Source of the DNA: Heterobasidion occidentale
Taxonomy: Eukaryota; Basidiomycota; Agaricomycetes; Russulales; Bondarzewiaceae
Assembly (NCBI GenBank): GCA_039111635.1
Contig: JBCAQO010000010.1
Location: forward strand, 62,001 to 126,000
Direction of reading: 5' to 3'
Length of the DNA: 64,000 nucleotides
A program made the translations under genes and the position numbers. The notes below the pieces were generated by a model. It did not search any database, was not told the DNA's origin, and saw only the letters and a list, made by a program, of their open reading frames with translations. This document shows, piece after piece, positions 33,768-44,319 of this stretch. Within the stretch, counting starts at the first letter, position 1; each line of letters starts with the position of its first letter.

Positions 33768-34404
33768 CGTACAGAAGTGTCTAGGGCAGGATCAGATCTG
33801 GTCCGTGCGCTTCTCAGGTACCGAAGTCAACGATCGAGATCCGTAAGCTAGAATACCTCATTGACCTGCCACATATCCAAATATAGTAATCCGATCACTA
33901 ATGTCCATCCACATCTTCGATCGATCAAGAACCAGGAACGGGGGTCAGGAACCAATGTCTGTCCACATCAGGAATCAGGAACCAGAAGTCAGCGTTCATG
34001 CATTAGCATGTAAATAGTAAGGAGTCATGGAAAGCGGTCCGCGTCTGCAACAAGTCCGAAGCACTTGACCAGCCCATCCACTCACGTGCGAAGCACGTGT
34101 TAGGACGCGGTCCTAACAGCAAGCTTGGCGACTATCATTGGCAATTCCTTGCAATCACGGTGTTTCTCCTCAGCAAGGCAAGGATCTCGGTTGCCGAACA
34201 GGGACATGCCTTTGCCAAAGGATTCCAACCGGAGTTATGGGCAAGAATCTCTCAGCGATTACAACTGAAGTTCCCCGATCATTTCCCAGACAATCCATAC
34301 AACCTCCAGAACATCCACAATGCAACCCAATTCGTTTTGCATGGTACAACGGCCACCTACAACACTACCTTGACTAACATTTCCAGAGCAGCTCCCACTG
34401 CACC

Positions 34405-35217
34405 TGTTAAGAGCCAGCTCATAACACATGATATATGATCATCTGATCATATGACACGCGGTCTATGACCAACAGATATGACCTATACCCGATGACCGAC
34501 CCTTTGACTTCACCAACAGACATTGAGTTATCTTATCTTATCTTCTACCCCTGATCAGCGATCACGTCATCACAGTTACCTGAACGGTTCCTGTTCCTGG
34601 TTCCTGTCCCTGCCCCAACGGTTTGTTCGTTGATTGTTTGCTTCTGTTCGATCATTTACCTCAGTACCTTGAGAAGCACAGACCTTCTGTCGATCTTGCC
34701 CTAAAGCAGTTTAAGTATATATAGAACGAGCCAGATACCTGTATCGCCAGCTCGTTCACCTTTGTTACCTCCACCTGTTCTTACTCTTGACCTTTGGTAC
34801 TAGCCATACCTCTGCTACATCATAGTCTTTGCCATTAGGCCAGACCTTTGATTGTCAATAGAACATCTGATTAAACATTGGTTTAACTTGTCTCTATGCT
34901 TCTCTCTATCATCATCCTCAACCACTCAGTTGTCATCTCAATACTGGCTGAGTTCTACACAGGACTAGCAGTATTCTACCTCGACTTTAGTGGGCAGCAT
35001 ATCAACTGCCATCCAGGCCCGCATCAGGTCGTACCCTCACACCTGTGGGAAAACCTTTGTGCATTCCTGGAGACACGATACCATCACAAATCCCTCGTGC
35101 ATTCCGAATTACGCACACAGTTAGCCACTGGTGCTTTCATCGGACGCAACTGGATTTGGCACGTCCATCAGTGACTCAGGAGTCTGGCACATCACGTGCG
35201 AAGACCAGGTCTTAATA
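34405..35217 (+). repeat. Solo LTR S2 inserted in gag of element B copy 1
   Basis: An 813-bp relative of S1, starting TGTTAAGAGCC and flanked by the 5-bp duplication GCACC (34400-34404 and 35218-35222). Its end reads CTTAATA instead of CTTAACA, a point change at the LTR terminus. TATATATA lies at 34716-34723 and CAGCTCGTTCACCT at 34748-34761. Confidence 0.93.
34896..35174 (+). CDS. LTR-resident reading frame of family S (copy 2)
   Basis: A 92-residue frame that starts with ATG and stays open over the same length as in S1 despite many nucleotide differences between the LTRs. It contains FYTGLAVF and ends 43 nt before the LTR end. An in-frame TAA lies four codons upstream of the ATG, so the frame does not extend further back without splicing. 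Confidence 0.5.
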   Translation: MLLSIIILNHSVVISILAEFYTGLAVFYLDFSGQHINCHPGPHQVVPSHLWENLCAFLETRYHHKSLVHSELRTQLATGAFIGRNWIWHVHQ

Positions 35218-35953
35218 GCACCACCCTCCAACACAATCAAGGCCAAAGTTCTGGCAACCATGCTCAAACAGCTCACCAACACCTTTGTCAAGGCTATTGC
35301 AGCTTAGGGGACGTCCAGGCCAACCGACCGACCATCCCAACAGCCAGGACAAGGTGGTGACAGCTGCATGTTCTGTGGCAGTCCCGAACACTTCATGCGT
35401 GCCTGCTCCGAAGTCGCCAAATACATTTGGATCGGCAAATGCAAGAGAAATATCAATGGGAAGGTTGTATTATTGAGCGGGGCACTCATACCCAGAGAAA
35501 TCATGGGTAGTAATCTGAAGGATCGAGTTGATGAATGGCACCGCAGGAATCCAGGCCAGCTTGCGACGGAGCAGATGATGTTCATGGTAAATGCGGCACC
35601 AACTCACCCAATGACGATAGCCTCCCAACACAATTTGCCCTCACTACTGGACATCACCCCAACTTATCAGCTCACCGATGTCCAGCAGATTGCCAGCCTC
35701 AAACACGAACTATTTGCATTCCAAATGCGGGGCGCCAGGGCACGTGAAATGGCTCAGACCAGGCATTCAGCACCTACTCCATCACCAGCCCTCAATCGAC
35801 GAGCCAGGACCGACACTCCTAAACCCAAACCCCAACCAACCACCCCGACTCAGCAACCGCCACCAGTACTGGCCAAGGACAACGCCCTGTTTCATCCATA
35901 CACCAGAGTGCCGGAAGCCACCTATGCACCGCCACACAAATGCAACATGGGAA

Positions 35954-38900
35954 CCCTGGCAAAGATACCATCGGCAAAGAAGGACACTCTGGCCTACAAG
36001 ACTACGGTGCCGATCTACGATGAGAAGGTAGCAGCAGAGGTTTACAATAGGGCAATGGCTACCCAGGTGATGCTTACCCAGAGTGAACTACTCTCTCTCT
36101 CCACCAAAGTCCATTCGCAAGTCAGGGAAGCCACATTGGCTCGCCAATCACCTGCCAAGGATGCCAGCAATGTTCAGACCTTCTACCAAGACACCAATCT
36201 ACCCTACGCCATCAACAACCTTGAACCACCAACTCAACCAACCATCTCCCCCTTTGTCAATGTCCTACACCAGCCAGAAACACCCCTGCCTGGTGCAATC
36301 ATCATCCCCAACACATACAAGACATATCTGAAAAGTCTTCAGCCTGGTCAGGTTCCTCAGCCGTTGATAGTCGTTAAAGAATTGTCTGCCCTAAGGTCCG
36401 TTGTTCCCCTCGTCAATCATCAGCAAGAAGTCAAATGCATCATCAATCCGGGCTCACAAGTCATCGCCATGTCCAAAGGCATCTGCAACGAACTGACGCT
36501 TATCTATGACCCCGAAATCGTCCTCAATATGCAGTTGGCAAACGGCAAAATTGACAGATCCTTGGGCCTGGCACGCAATGTTCCATTCCTCATTGTCCAC
36601 ATCACCCTGTATCTACAAGTCCACATCATTTGGAACCCTGCCTACAATGTTCTCCTCAGTCGGCCCTTTGACATCCTCACTGAAAGTGTTGTCAAAAACT
36701 ATTCAAACGAAGACCAGATGATCACCATCAGTGATCCGAACACAGGACGACGAGTGACCATTCCAACGATCAGGTGAGGACCCCCTTGAGTTCTTCACCA
36801 AAGACAAGCAGGTTTTCACAACTTGATGAATTGATCCAGGATCAAGGAGAAGTTGCACTAATTATTTCTACCGACCATGATACCCCCAATTTCCCACTTA
36901 TCAAAGTGTCCTCAGATTTCCATTCTCTATTTCCCTCTTGTTGTGATCTCTGTCTCAAGTATATTATGGCCTCCAATTTAGGGCCCAAAAATCATCTCAA
37001 AAACAATCTTGATTTCAATATGTCATCCTTCTTTTCCTCAGTCACCCCTGGTTCTTTCCATTTCACTAATATCACCAACCCAGTCACCATCTTTGCTGCC
37101 AAGTGCAAGTACAAACCAGTCACACAGAAAACATGGCCAGTCTTGGCCAACCTCCCCAAAAAGTTCTGAATCATTTAGAACATTATTGGTGACCCTCTCG
37201 CTACCCTTCCAACGCTAACGCCAAACCCCCTACCATTCATGCTGACTGGCAGATACACCACTGAATGACATGACCTCATTGACAAAGTCCACTCGGATGA
37301 CTTCTTTTGGCCGGCCGAACGACAGCTCATGCACCATTTCATGTGCCTACAAGAGATGGTATTTGCCTGGGATAATTTGGAATGCGGACGCTTCCGCGAG
37401 GACTTCTTCCTGCCAGTCAATATGCCAGTAGTTGAACACAAGCCCTGGGTTCAACGCAATATTCTGATTCCACCAGGCATCTACAACGAAGTGTGCCAAC
37501 TCATCAAAATGAAGATTGCCACTGAAGTCTATGAGCTGTCAAATTTGTCTTACCGATCATGTTGGTTTACAGTCGTCAAGAAAACAAATAGCACCTCCAC
37601 TGGGACCAAACTCTGAATTGTTCACAGCCTCGAACTCCTAAACACCGTCACCATCCAGCATTCAGGTGTGCCCCCATATACCAATCAGATCACTGAACAG
37701 TTTGTGGCTTGTGCTTGTGGCAGCATTCTGGATCTCTATGTTGGCTATGATGAATGAGGGCTCGCCAAATCATCTCGCGACTTCACCACATTCCAGACCC
37801 TGTTTGGTGCTCACTGACTCATCACCTTACCCATGGGATGGACAAATTCAGTACCGATCTTCCACAACAACATCACCCACATCCTCCAGCCCGAAATTCC
37901 AGACACCACCATTCCTTTCATCAACAACATCCTGATTTGGGGTCCACCAACTTGATATGAACTTCTGAACGGTGGCTTTGAGACACACCCCGACAACCCT
38001 GGCATATGACGGTTTGTGTGGGAGCACTTTCAAGGCCTTAATTGGGTGGTTCAGCGGATGAAGTATAGCAGAGGAACATTTTTGGGACACAAGGCAACAC
38101 TCTGTGCAGCCAAAATCATGGTGGTTGGCCATTGCTGCACGTACAAGGGAAGGTTACCAGACGAGTCAAGGGTAGAATTGATTATGAAGTGGGGACCTTG
38201 CAGGGATCTCTCAGATGTTTGGGTGTTTTTGGGGACAATTGGTGTCGTTCGGATCTTCATTCGGAATTTACACACAGAGCACACACACTGACCATGTTAA
38301 TGTGCAAGGATTTTCAGTTTGTTTTCAGCCTAGACCAGATAGCAGCCCAGGATAACCTCCGTTTGGCACTTCTCAAATTGCCAGCCCTTTGTCTGATCAA
38401 CTATGGGTTGGCAGCCAATGTCATCCTTGCTATTGATACCTCACAAATTGTGGTCGGCTTTCACCTTTGTCAATGTGTGCTTGACAATCCCTGGGTTTGG
38501 TACTATGCCCAATTCGGCTCCATCACCCTGAACAACCACAAATTGCAATTCTCCCAGCCTAAGCTTGAGCTCTACAGCCTCTTCTGTGCCCTCCGATCGC
38601 TCAAAATGTATCTCATCAGTGTTTGGAACCTGATAGTCGAAGTAGACACATGCTATATCAAGGGCATGCTCACTAACATGGATCTCGAACCCAGTGCCAG
38701 CATCAATCGGTGGATTGTCTCTATCCTTACCTTCCATTTCACACTTGTCCATGTCCCCGGCACCTCTTACGGCCCCAATGGTCTCTCCCAAAGACCACCA
38801 CAACCCTCCAATCAACCCAAACCCAAAGACAACTTTGATGACTGGATTGACAATCTCTACGGCTTCCTCCATCAAATCAACAATATGTTCCCCACCTCTG

Positions 38901-40247
38901 CCTCAGCTTTGACGACCACCATCTTCACCTCCTCGCTCGTAGATGACCAGCTGACCAATACCAACTCCAACAACGAAGACTTGACCATTGACTATTCAGA
39001 TATCCCATGATTTCAGAAGGCCTTGGAAGCCAAAGAATGCCTATGGTTGGTCTGTGACTGGCACCAAACATTGGTTCAGCCCCCTTCTCTCTCCAACTCC
39101 AAATATGCCACCTTCCTGTGATATTGCACTGAGTTTTTCATCGCAGCCGACAAATTGTGGAGAAAGGACACGCACTGTTGACACAAGATTGTTGCAGCAC
39201 CCTCCAGTTGGATTGCAATTCTCACTGCCACCCACAATGACATCGCTCACAAAGGTTTCTACGCTACTACCGCCTTGGTCACCAAACACTTTTGGTGGCC
39301 GCACATGAGGCAAGACATTTCCTGGTTTGTTCAGACATGTCACCTTTGCCAAATTCACCAGACCTGCAATGTCCTCATTCCTCCAACCATCGCCACACTT
39401 GCACCACTCTTCACAAAGATGTATATGGACACCATGCACATGCCGACTGCCGGCGGTTTCAAGTATCTTGTTCAAGGTCGCTGTTCAGTATCACATTACC
39501 CCAAATTTTGTATGCTCTGATGCAAAACAAGCTTGTCCCTTGCCAACTGGATCTTCGAGGATATTCTTTGTAAATGGGAAATGCTAGTGGAGATCATCTC
39601 TGACAATGGGTCAGCATTCATCAAAGCACTCAACCAGTTGGTGAAGAAGTATCATGTTCAGCACATCCACATTTCGGGCTACAATTCCCGTGCCAACGGC
39701 ATCACAAAACGACCTCACTTTGATGTTCGGCAGGCTCTGTTCAAGGCGGTTGATAGAGACCAGGCCAAGTGGAATTGCGCTGCTCATTTCATATTTTGGG
39801 CTGATCACATTACTGTTTGGCGCCGAATAGGTTGCTCCCTATATTTTGCAGCTACCGGCATGCATCCCCTCCTTCCACTCAACATTGCCAAAGCCACCTA
39901 TCTTCTACCACCGCCAACCACACCCCTCAGCACCACCAACCTCATTGCCTGACATGCCATTGCTTTGCAAAAACACCGATTAGACCTCGCTCACCTTTGG
40001 AGCTCAGTAGTTGGCACCCATGTCCAGGCCGCCATCCAATTCAAACAACAGCATTCAGCCACCCTTTGCGACTTCAATTTCCACCGAGGTTTGCTGGTTT
40101 TGATGTGCAACATGGCCATAGAAAAGGCTCTCAATCGGAAGATGCGACCACAGTACATAGGACCCTTGTTGGTGATTTCTAGGAACTGAGGAAGCACATA
40201 TATTTTGGCCAAACTCAATGGACTGGTCTTTGATCGGCCAGTCGCAG
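35954..40247 (+). repeat. Left arm of a 4.29-kb near-perfect inverted repeat
   Basis: This block matches the reverse complement of 44520-48811. I noticed four single-base length differences (near 38197, 38270, 38800 and 39581) and no substitution in the parts I compared. Outside the block the same two element copies diverge abruptly by roughly one base in ten or more. The arms cover the protease, reverse transcriptase, RNase H and integrase of element B. Confidence 0.9.
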
Positions 40248-40302
40248 TGTTCCGCATTATTCTATATTTTGCTCACAGGTCTCTGAAGCTCACCGACCTT
40301 TA
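36778..40302 (+). pseudogene. Pol of element B copy 1 (RT, RNase H, integrase), inactivated
   Basis: Order and motifs follow Ty3/gypsy pol. The reverse transcriptase has LPMGWTNSV, but its Asp-Asp site reads PFINNILIWGP (37916-37946): GACGAC has become AACAAC. RNase H keeps HVPGTSYGPNGLSQRP, with expected Asp and Arg changed. Integrase keeps the zinc module (THNDIAHKGF, CHLCQIHQTC) and the Asp residues of YMDTMHM and ISDNGSAF, but the expected catalytic Glu before RPHFDVRQAL is Lys. Several TGA, TAG and TAA stops interrupt it, for example near 37614, 37756 and 39181. Most changes fit loss of CpG. It is long dead. Confidence 0.85.
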
Positions 40303-40410
40303 AGCCCTCCTCAACATCTTGTAAGAACACCTTTGGGCCATGGAGGAATCCTGATCGAGCGATGACAATGCCGAAGACGAAGACACCAATGAAGAGGATA
40401 CCGAGACAGG

Positions 40411-41488
40411 TGATATGCTAGAGGCATCTCTAAGTGCTGAGCACAACACCAAAACAACCTCTGGAGCAGGGGTGCTGGAGCTAGTATCTAATACACAAGG
40501 AACTGTTAGTAACAACTTCAGAAAGCGAGGGCGCACTAAGGAGAAATGGAAGTGTGAGATTATAGCGCCCAAATGGTTTCAGGACTGTACCACACATCAA
40601 CCAAATGTTTGGTTGGTCATGTTGGAGATTCATTTGGTAACAATAAAGGTAGTGTCGCAACCGACAACTACGTGCTTCAAGAGTCACACAGGACTCTGAC
40701 AATATACGAGGGAGGACAAGAGTTACAAGCAAAGAAATGAGTACGAACACAAACAAGGCTGAACGACGAGGAAGATAAGTTTTTGGAGGTTGACGAAGAC
40801 AATTTCAATGGTTGAGACAAGTGCAAATGAGCTCTGAACTGTGGGGTGTGAAAGCTGGTTTATTCCAGAGTTTGTATGTAGGTTTTTATAGTAAACTGAG
40901 TTCCTAAGTAAATATCAAACAAGAAATGAGAGTAAGTTCCGAACGGGCGCCAAGGCCTAGAGAACAGCAAAGATAAGAAGGTAGGTGAAATGTCCATATG
41001 GGTTCCAAAGACGATAAAGTAAAAGTCTATTAGCAATGACAAAATCCTAACCATTCGGTGTCTATTATCTGAGTGTAAGTAGCACAAACGGGCACTGGGG
41101 AACCAATGAAAAGAAAGAAATAGTAAATGTGCGACTTGGATAGCCAAACGATGGTGCAAGATTGCGTTCAACCGACCATGTGGAAGCCGGGATGATAAGT
41201 GATAAGGACCGACCAACTTACAGAGCACATTGGCTGAAATGGACTATTGGCTCTGATTTCATAAACTCCTATTGTCACACTCCTGTGCGGTCATGGTAAG
41301 TACGTGAAGTGTGGAGGAACTGACCCAAGTGCTGCCAAACATCCTTTGGTGGCTTGCAGTCAGTTGGGTAGGGACCGACCATGTTCGGTAATAGTTGGTG
41401 TTTTTGGTACTCATCTAGAGCTGGTTGGCCTCTCCCCAAAGCTTCCCGGATACCTTCCCCAGACCCCAGAGTGGGTTCATGCTCATCA
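40411..41488 (-). repeat. 3' LTR of element B copy 2
   Basis: A 1078-bp unit reading TGATGAGC to CATATCA on the minus strand, preceded in that sense by the polypurine-like AGTAGGGAGGAGA (41489-41501). It is inverted relative to the LTR at 21793-22871. It directly abuts the truncated end of copy 1. Confidence 0.87.
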
Positions 41489-41549
41489 TCTCCTCCCTAC
41501 TGAAATCCTGACTGTCCTTAGTCAGTGGTTGGTGGCTATGAGTCGGAGC

Positions 41550-41990
41550 GGAAAAAAGTGGCATGGAAAATATGGTGGCATGGAAACGTTGCATGTGAAC
41601 AGGGTGCATGGTGTGATGTGGGAAAGAGTCGGCAACAAGTGATGGTGTGGAAAGAATAGCTGTGGCGTGTGTGAGAGAGACTGGAGCTGTGTTGGCAAAG
41701 TCCTGTGGCATGGAAAATGGAGTGGAGGCATGAAAAGCTTAGGTGGGAACTGATTATGTGAGGAGGTGGCTGAGGCATGGGAGTGATGTGGCAAAGGTGA
41801 TGAATCAGCAAAGAGTGATAGTGTGGAAAGACAGAATGGTGTGGCGAGTTGTGTGAGAAGAGGTTTGGCAAAGAGCAATGGCATAGAAGGACCGGGTCGG
41901 TGTACAAGAAAGACCAAAGCAGTGTTGGCAAAGTCCTGTGGCGTGGAAAACATGAGTGGGAACTGATTAGGTGATGAAGTCACTGAGCCC
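41550..41990. repeat. Diverged local duplication in copy 2
   Basis: Blocks around GGCAAAGTCCTGTGGCATGG (41692) and the matching one at 41929, each followed by GTGGGAACTGATTA, lie about 235 nt apart. GTGATGGTGTGGAAAGA-type blocks recur at 41640 and 41815. The repeats are diverged and noncoding as far as I can see. Confidence 0.55.
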
Positions 41991-42170
41991 TAGAGCGCCC
42001 TAGCTAGGTGCTGGCATGAGAGTCGTGTCGGCAAAGAACGGTGGCGCCTGTCGCAGCCTCTGCCGAGCACAGTGGCATGTGGCTTGGTCAGGTGATTTCT
42101 GTTGATTATTTATTCTCCAGCACCCAAGTCCCTCTTCACCACTCATCCAGTACTCCTTTCCCCTTCCAAA

Positions 42171-43825
42171 ATGCTGTCCTCTGTCACCCTCAAGCTCAAG
42201 CAGAAGATTGCTGAGATGATGCCCTTGCTGCTGGATGGAGTGGCCAAACCTGAGGAATACGAGGTGTGGGCCCGAACTTTTGCCAAGCGGATGGTAAGTT
42301 GGCATTTGTTTTCCCATCCCCTCCTCATCCTGACCCTTGCCCTAGACTTATTATACCAATGAGGCTGGCGGCACCATCAATAATGTTGCCCCTGCCTAGA
42401 TCTCTGAGGCCAAACCTTGTCGCAACGGACAACTGGCTGGCGTGGGGCTCACGTCCTCCCGCTACGCGCCGCTCATTTTGTGCAGGCTCATTGTCAGGTG
42501 GAGGCCAAAGAACAGGCACGGGCTGCGGAGATTGCTCACATGGTGGCCAAATGCGATGCTGAGGTTGCCCGAGTGATGAGTTTGGAGGCAGAGGCTGCCT
42601 TGTGGGCCACCGAGCGTGCACGTTGCGAGGATCTCCTGGTGGAGGAGCTGACAAATGGGGCCATCAACAAGGCCGAATTTGCGCATTGGACTGCTGCTCT
42701 TGACACCGATCCAGATCCCCCTCTTCCCCTCTTCCTCCGCTCTGTGTCACCTCCACCTGCCACCTCCTCCTCAACTGTTCCTCCTGCCGCTGCCTCGTCC
42801 TCGACCCTTCCTCCTGCCAATCCCAACCTGGCTTCCTTTCGCGACCGCTGCCATGGACTGAATGAGCATGGATCCGGTCGCCTCTGTTGCCCCGACGTCC
42901 GACTCGAAAGAGACCCGGCGCGCTGCCATGGTTGTTGTTGAGTTTGCTCGTCAGCAAATGCCATGTCAGGGTCGGACTGTCCTTCCTCTTGGCCCTGGAA
43001 CAGGCCAAATGTTGATGGTTTGGTCCCTAGTAGAACAGAATGGTACTGGTAAGACTCTGGAGAATCCTCTTGGGCTACTTCCTGGTGATATCCTGGTGTG
43101 TCCCTTCCCTCTTGCCGCCTTGTCCTAATACTGACCCTTCTTCCCTTAGGCCAAATATGCCTGTCATCGGTGCGCCGATGAGTTTGTCACCATGGTGTTT
43201 CGCTGCTATGCGAGGCCCAGACAGATCTTGTGTATCAAGTGCGCTGAAGAGCGAAAGGGATGTAGTTTCCAGCCTGGGTGGACACTGAAGGAGAAGGGGA
43301 AGTTGAAGGGGAACAAAGTTGTTGGAGAAGTCGGTGGAATTGTCACGCCCATTGAAGAGGCGTAAGGTAGAGGTACTCATCCCTGAGCGGTCAGTCGGGG
43401 AGAGTATCGTGCAGACAAAAGGTGAGTAGCCGTTTGGTAATTGCTAGACTGAGAGCTCATCGTTTGGTGCAGCCGTTCACAACAGAAAACTGGTCAAGCG
43501 TCTCCCAACAACCACCAAGGCCGTCCCCATCCCTTCTTATCCTCCTTGTTCCCGTTTGGCTGTTGTCCCCTCTCCTTCCAATTCTTCTTGTCTTTCACCA
43601 GCCATTGCCCAAGGGATCACGTCTGAGATTTGGTACCAGATCACTGTGGCAGAGGGTACATGTGCCTCGCTGGCGCGTTTCATCACGATGTGGCAGGCTG
43701 AGCTGGAGTCCCTTGAGGTGCATGTGGGCCTGTTGACATCTTCCGACATTGTCTTGGTAGAGGATTCGTTGGCAGAGGAGGATTCAGACATGTTGGTGTT
43801 GGATGATTTTGTACCTGACAAATAG
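42171..43825 (+). pseudogene. Antisense multi-exon gene remnant inside element B copy 2
   Basis: On the strand opposite to the retroelement, coding-like blocks follow one another: MLSSVTLKLKQKIAEMMPLL (42171-42293, then a GTAAGT donor at 42294 and acceptor near 42345), an Ala/Glu-rich helical block (about 42490-42700), a Pro/Ser-rich linker, a Cys-rich block (ACHRCADEF, then LCIKCAEERKGCSF, about 43155-43275) and an acidic C-terminus ending DDFVPDK at 43825. The paired Cys motifs resemble small zinc-binding modules. Frames shift between blocks, so the gene looks decayed. I do not recognise the family; a captured gene or antisense accessory gene is possible. Confidence 0.5.
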
Positions 43826-44250
43826 AAGCTTTTCCTGTATGTATAGTCAAAAGTGTAACATAAAAACAAACAGAAATATTTGTTTTGAGCGTATGTAACA
43901 CTCGATGAGGCCAGGAAACAATGTTTGAGAGATTGGTTGGCAAAATGTCTGTGTGTGGGTGTACTTGTAAGCAAAGTGTTTGGCAGAAACGGCGAAAAAT
44001 AAAATAAAATATTAGGGGAAGCCTCAGTAGATCATCACAGGCATAAAACCCTATGGTTTTGCACAAATTGGAAGAAGTCTTCAATGCGCCTTGGTACTTG
44101 GAGAGATGATGGGAAAATGGGGGGCCAAATATTCAGTTGGTGTTCTATTGGTGGTAAAAGTACTAAAATGTGGAAATGATTGGGTGTCAGTCCATGTCTG
44201 TAACGAATAAACGAAATAAGGAATGGGTATATCTATGCATTCTCCTCCCT
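43826..44250. other. Segment between antisense remnant and pol of copy 2
   Basis: AT-rich, no coding signal. It contains an A-rich stretch with AATAAAATAAAATA near 43998-44012 that could hold the 3' end of the antisense gene. It ends at the second polypurine-like tract near 44240-44260. Confidence 0.4.
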
Positions 44251-44319
44251 ACTGAAATTGTGACTGTCCCCAGTCACCGGCTGAAGAGAGGGAAGGGTGA
44301 GAGGGTGGGATCTAGTTGG

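Larger units (their letters stand above)
23731..34118 (-). mobile_element. Element A: young chromodomain-type Ty3/gypsy retrotransposon
   Basis: A 10,388-bp minus-strand element with LTRs at 33286-34118 (5') and 23731-24564 (3'), flanked by the 5-bp duplication GCAAG (23726-23730 and 34119-34123). The LTRs differ at only about three substitutions and one single-base gap, so insertion was recent. On the minus strand the order is gag, protease, reverse transcriptase, RNase H, integrase, chromodomain, a small hydrophobic ORF, an extra zinc-knuckle ORF, polypurine tract, 3' LTR. It sits inside gag of element B copy 1. Most frame breaks are single-base and could be consensus errors. Confidence 0.97.
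33286..34118 (-). repeat. 5' LTR of element A
   Basis: An 833-bp partner of the LTR at 23731-24564. On the minus strand it carries a TAAATAG box (33767-33761) and, about 25-30 nt downstream, the start-site-like CAGCTCGTTCACCT (33737-33724), then the LTR-resident reading frame. Confidence 0.96.
23377..36777 (+). pseudogene. Gag-protease of element B copy 1, split by two insertions
   Basis: Coding runs in three pieces: 23377-23730, 34119-34404 and 35223-36777. The first ends in GILSLSK and the second resumes with LGDYHWQF, as the uninterrupted copy 2 confirms (GILSLSKLGSYHRRF). The CCHC knuckle CMFCGSPEHFMRAC sits at about 35365-35410. Near 36440-36500 lies a retropepsin-like INPGSQVIAMS; the expected catalytic Asp is Asn (ATC AAT), explained by a CpG to CpA change. 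A TGA follows HFV near 23488 and a TAG lies near 35305. Gag would package the RNA and protease would mature it; this copy cannot do either. Confidence 0.82.
21793..40410 (+). mobile_element. Element B copy 1: old Ty3/gypsy retrotransposon, disrupted
   Basis: The order is 5' LTR (21793-22871), primer site, gag with a CCHC knuckle, protease, reverse transcriptase, RNase H and integrase, a Ty3/gypsy order. The gag is split by chromovirus A (23731-34118) and solo LTR S2 (34405-35217); copy 2 on the minus strand shows the uninterrupted version. The element has no 3' LTR of its own: sequence similar to copy 2 continues to about 40410, where the inverted LTR of copy 2 begins. Coding regions carry many stops and active-site losses. 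CpG is scarce compared with the host genes. Confidence 0.88.

Noticed and set aside
36440..39720. Neurospora-type RIP as the cause of decay in element B
   Set aside because: The inferred changes are at CpG, whereas RIP favours CpA; CpG methylation decay fits better.
40411..41488. The inverted LTR as the missing 3' LTR of element B copy 1
   Set aside because: It is in reverse orientation and preceded on the minus strand by a polypurine tract, so it belongs to copy 2.
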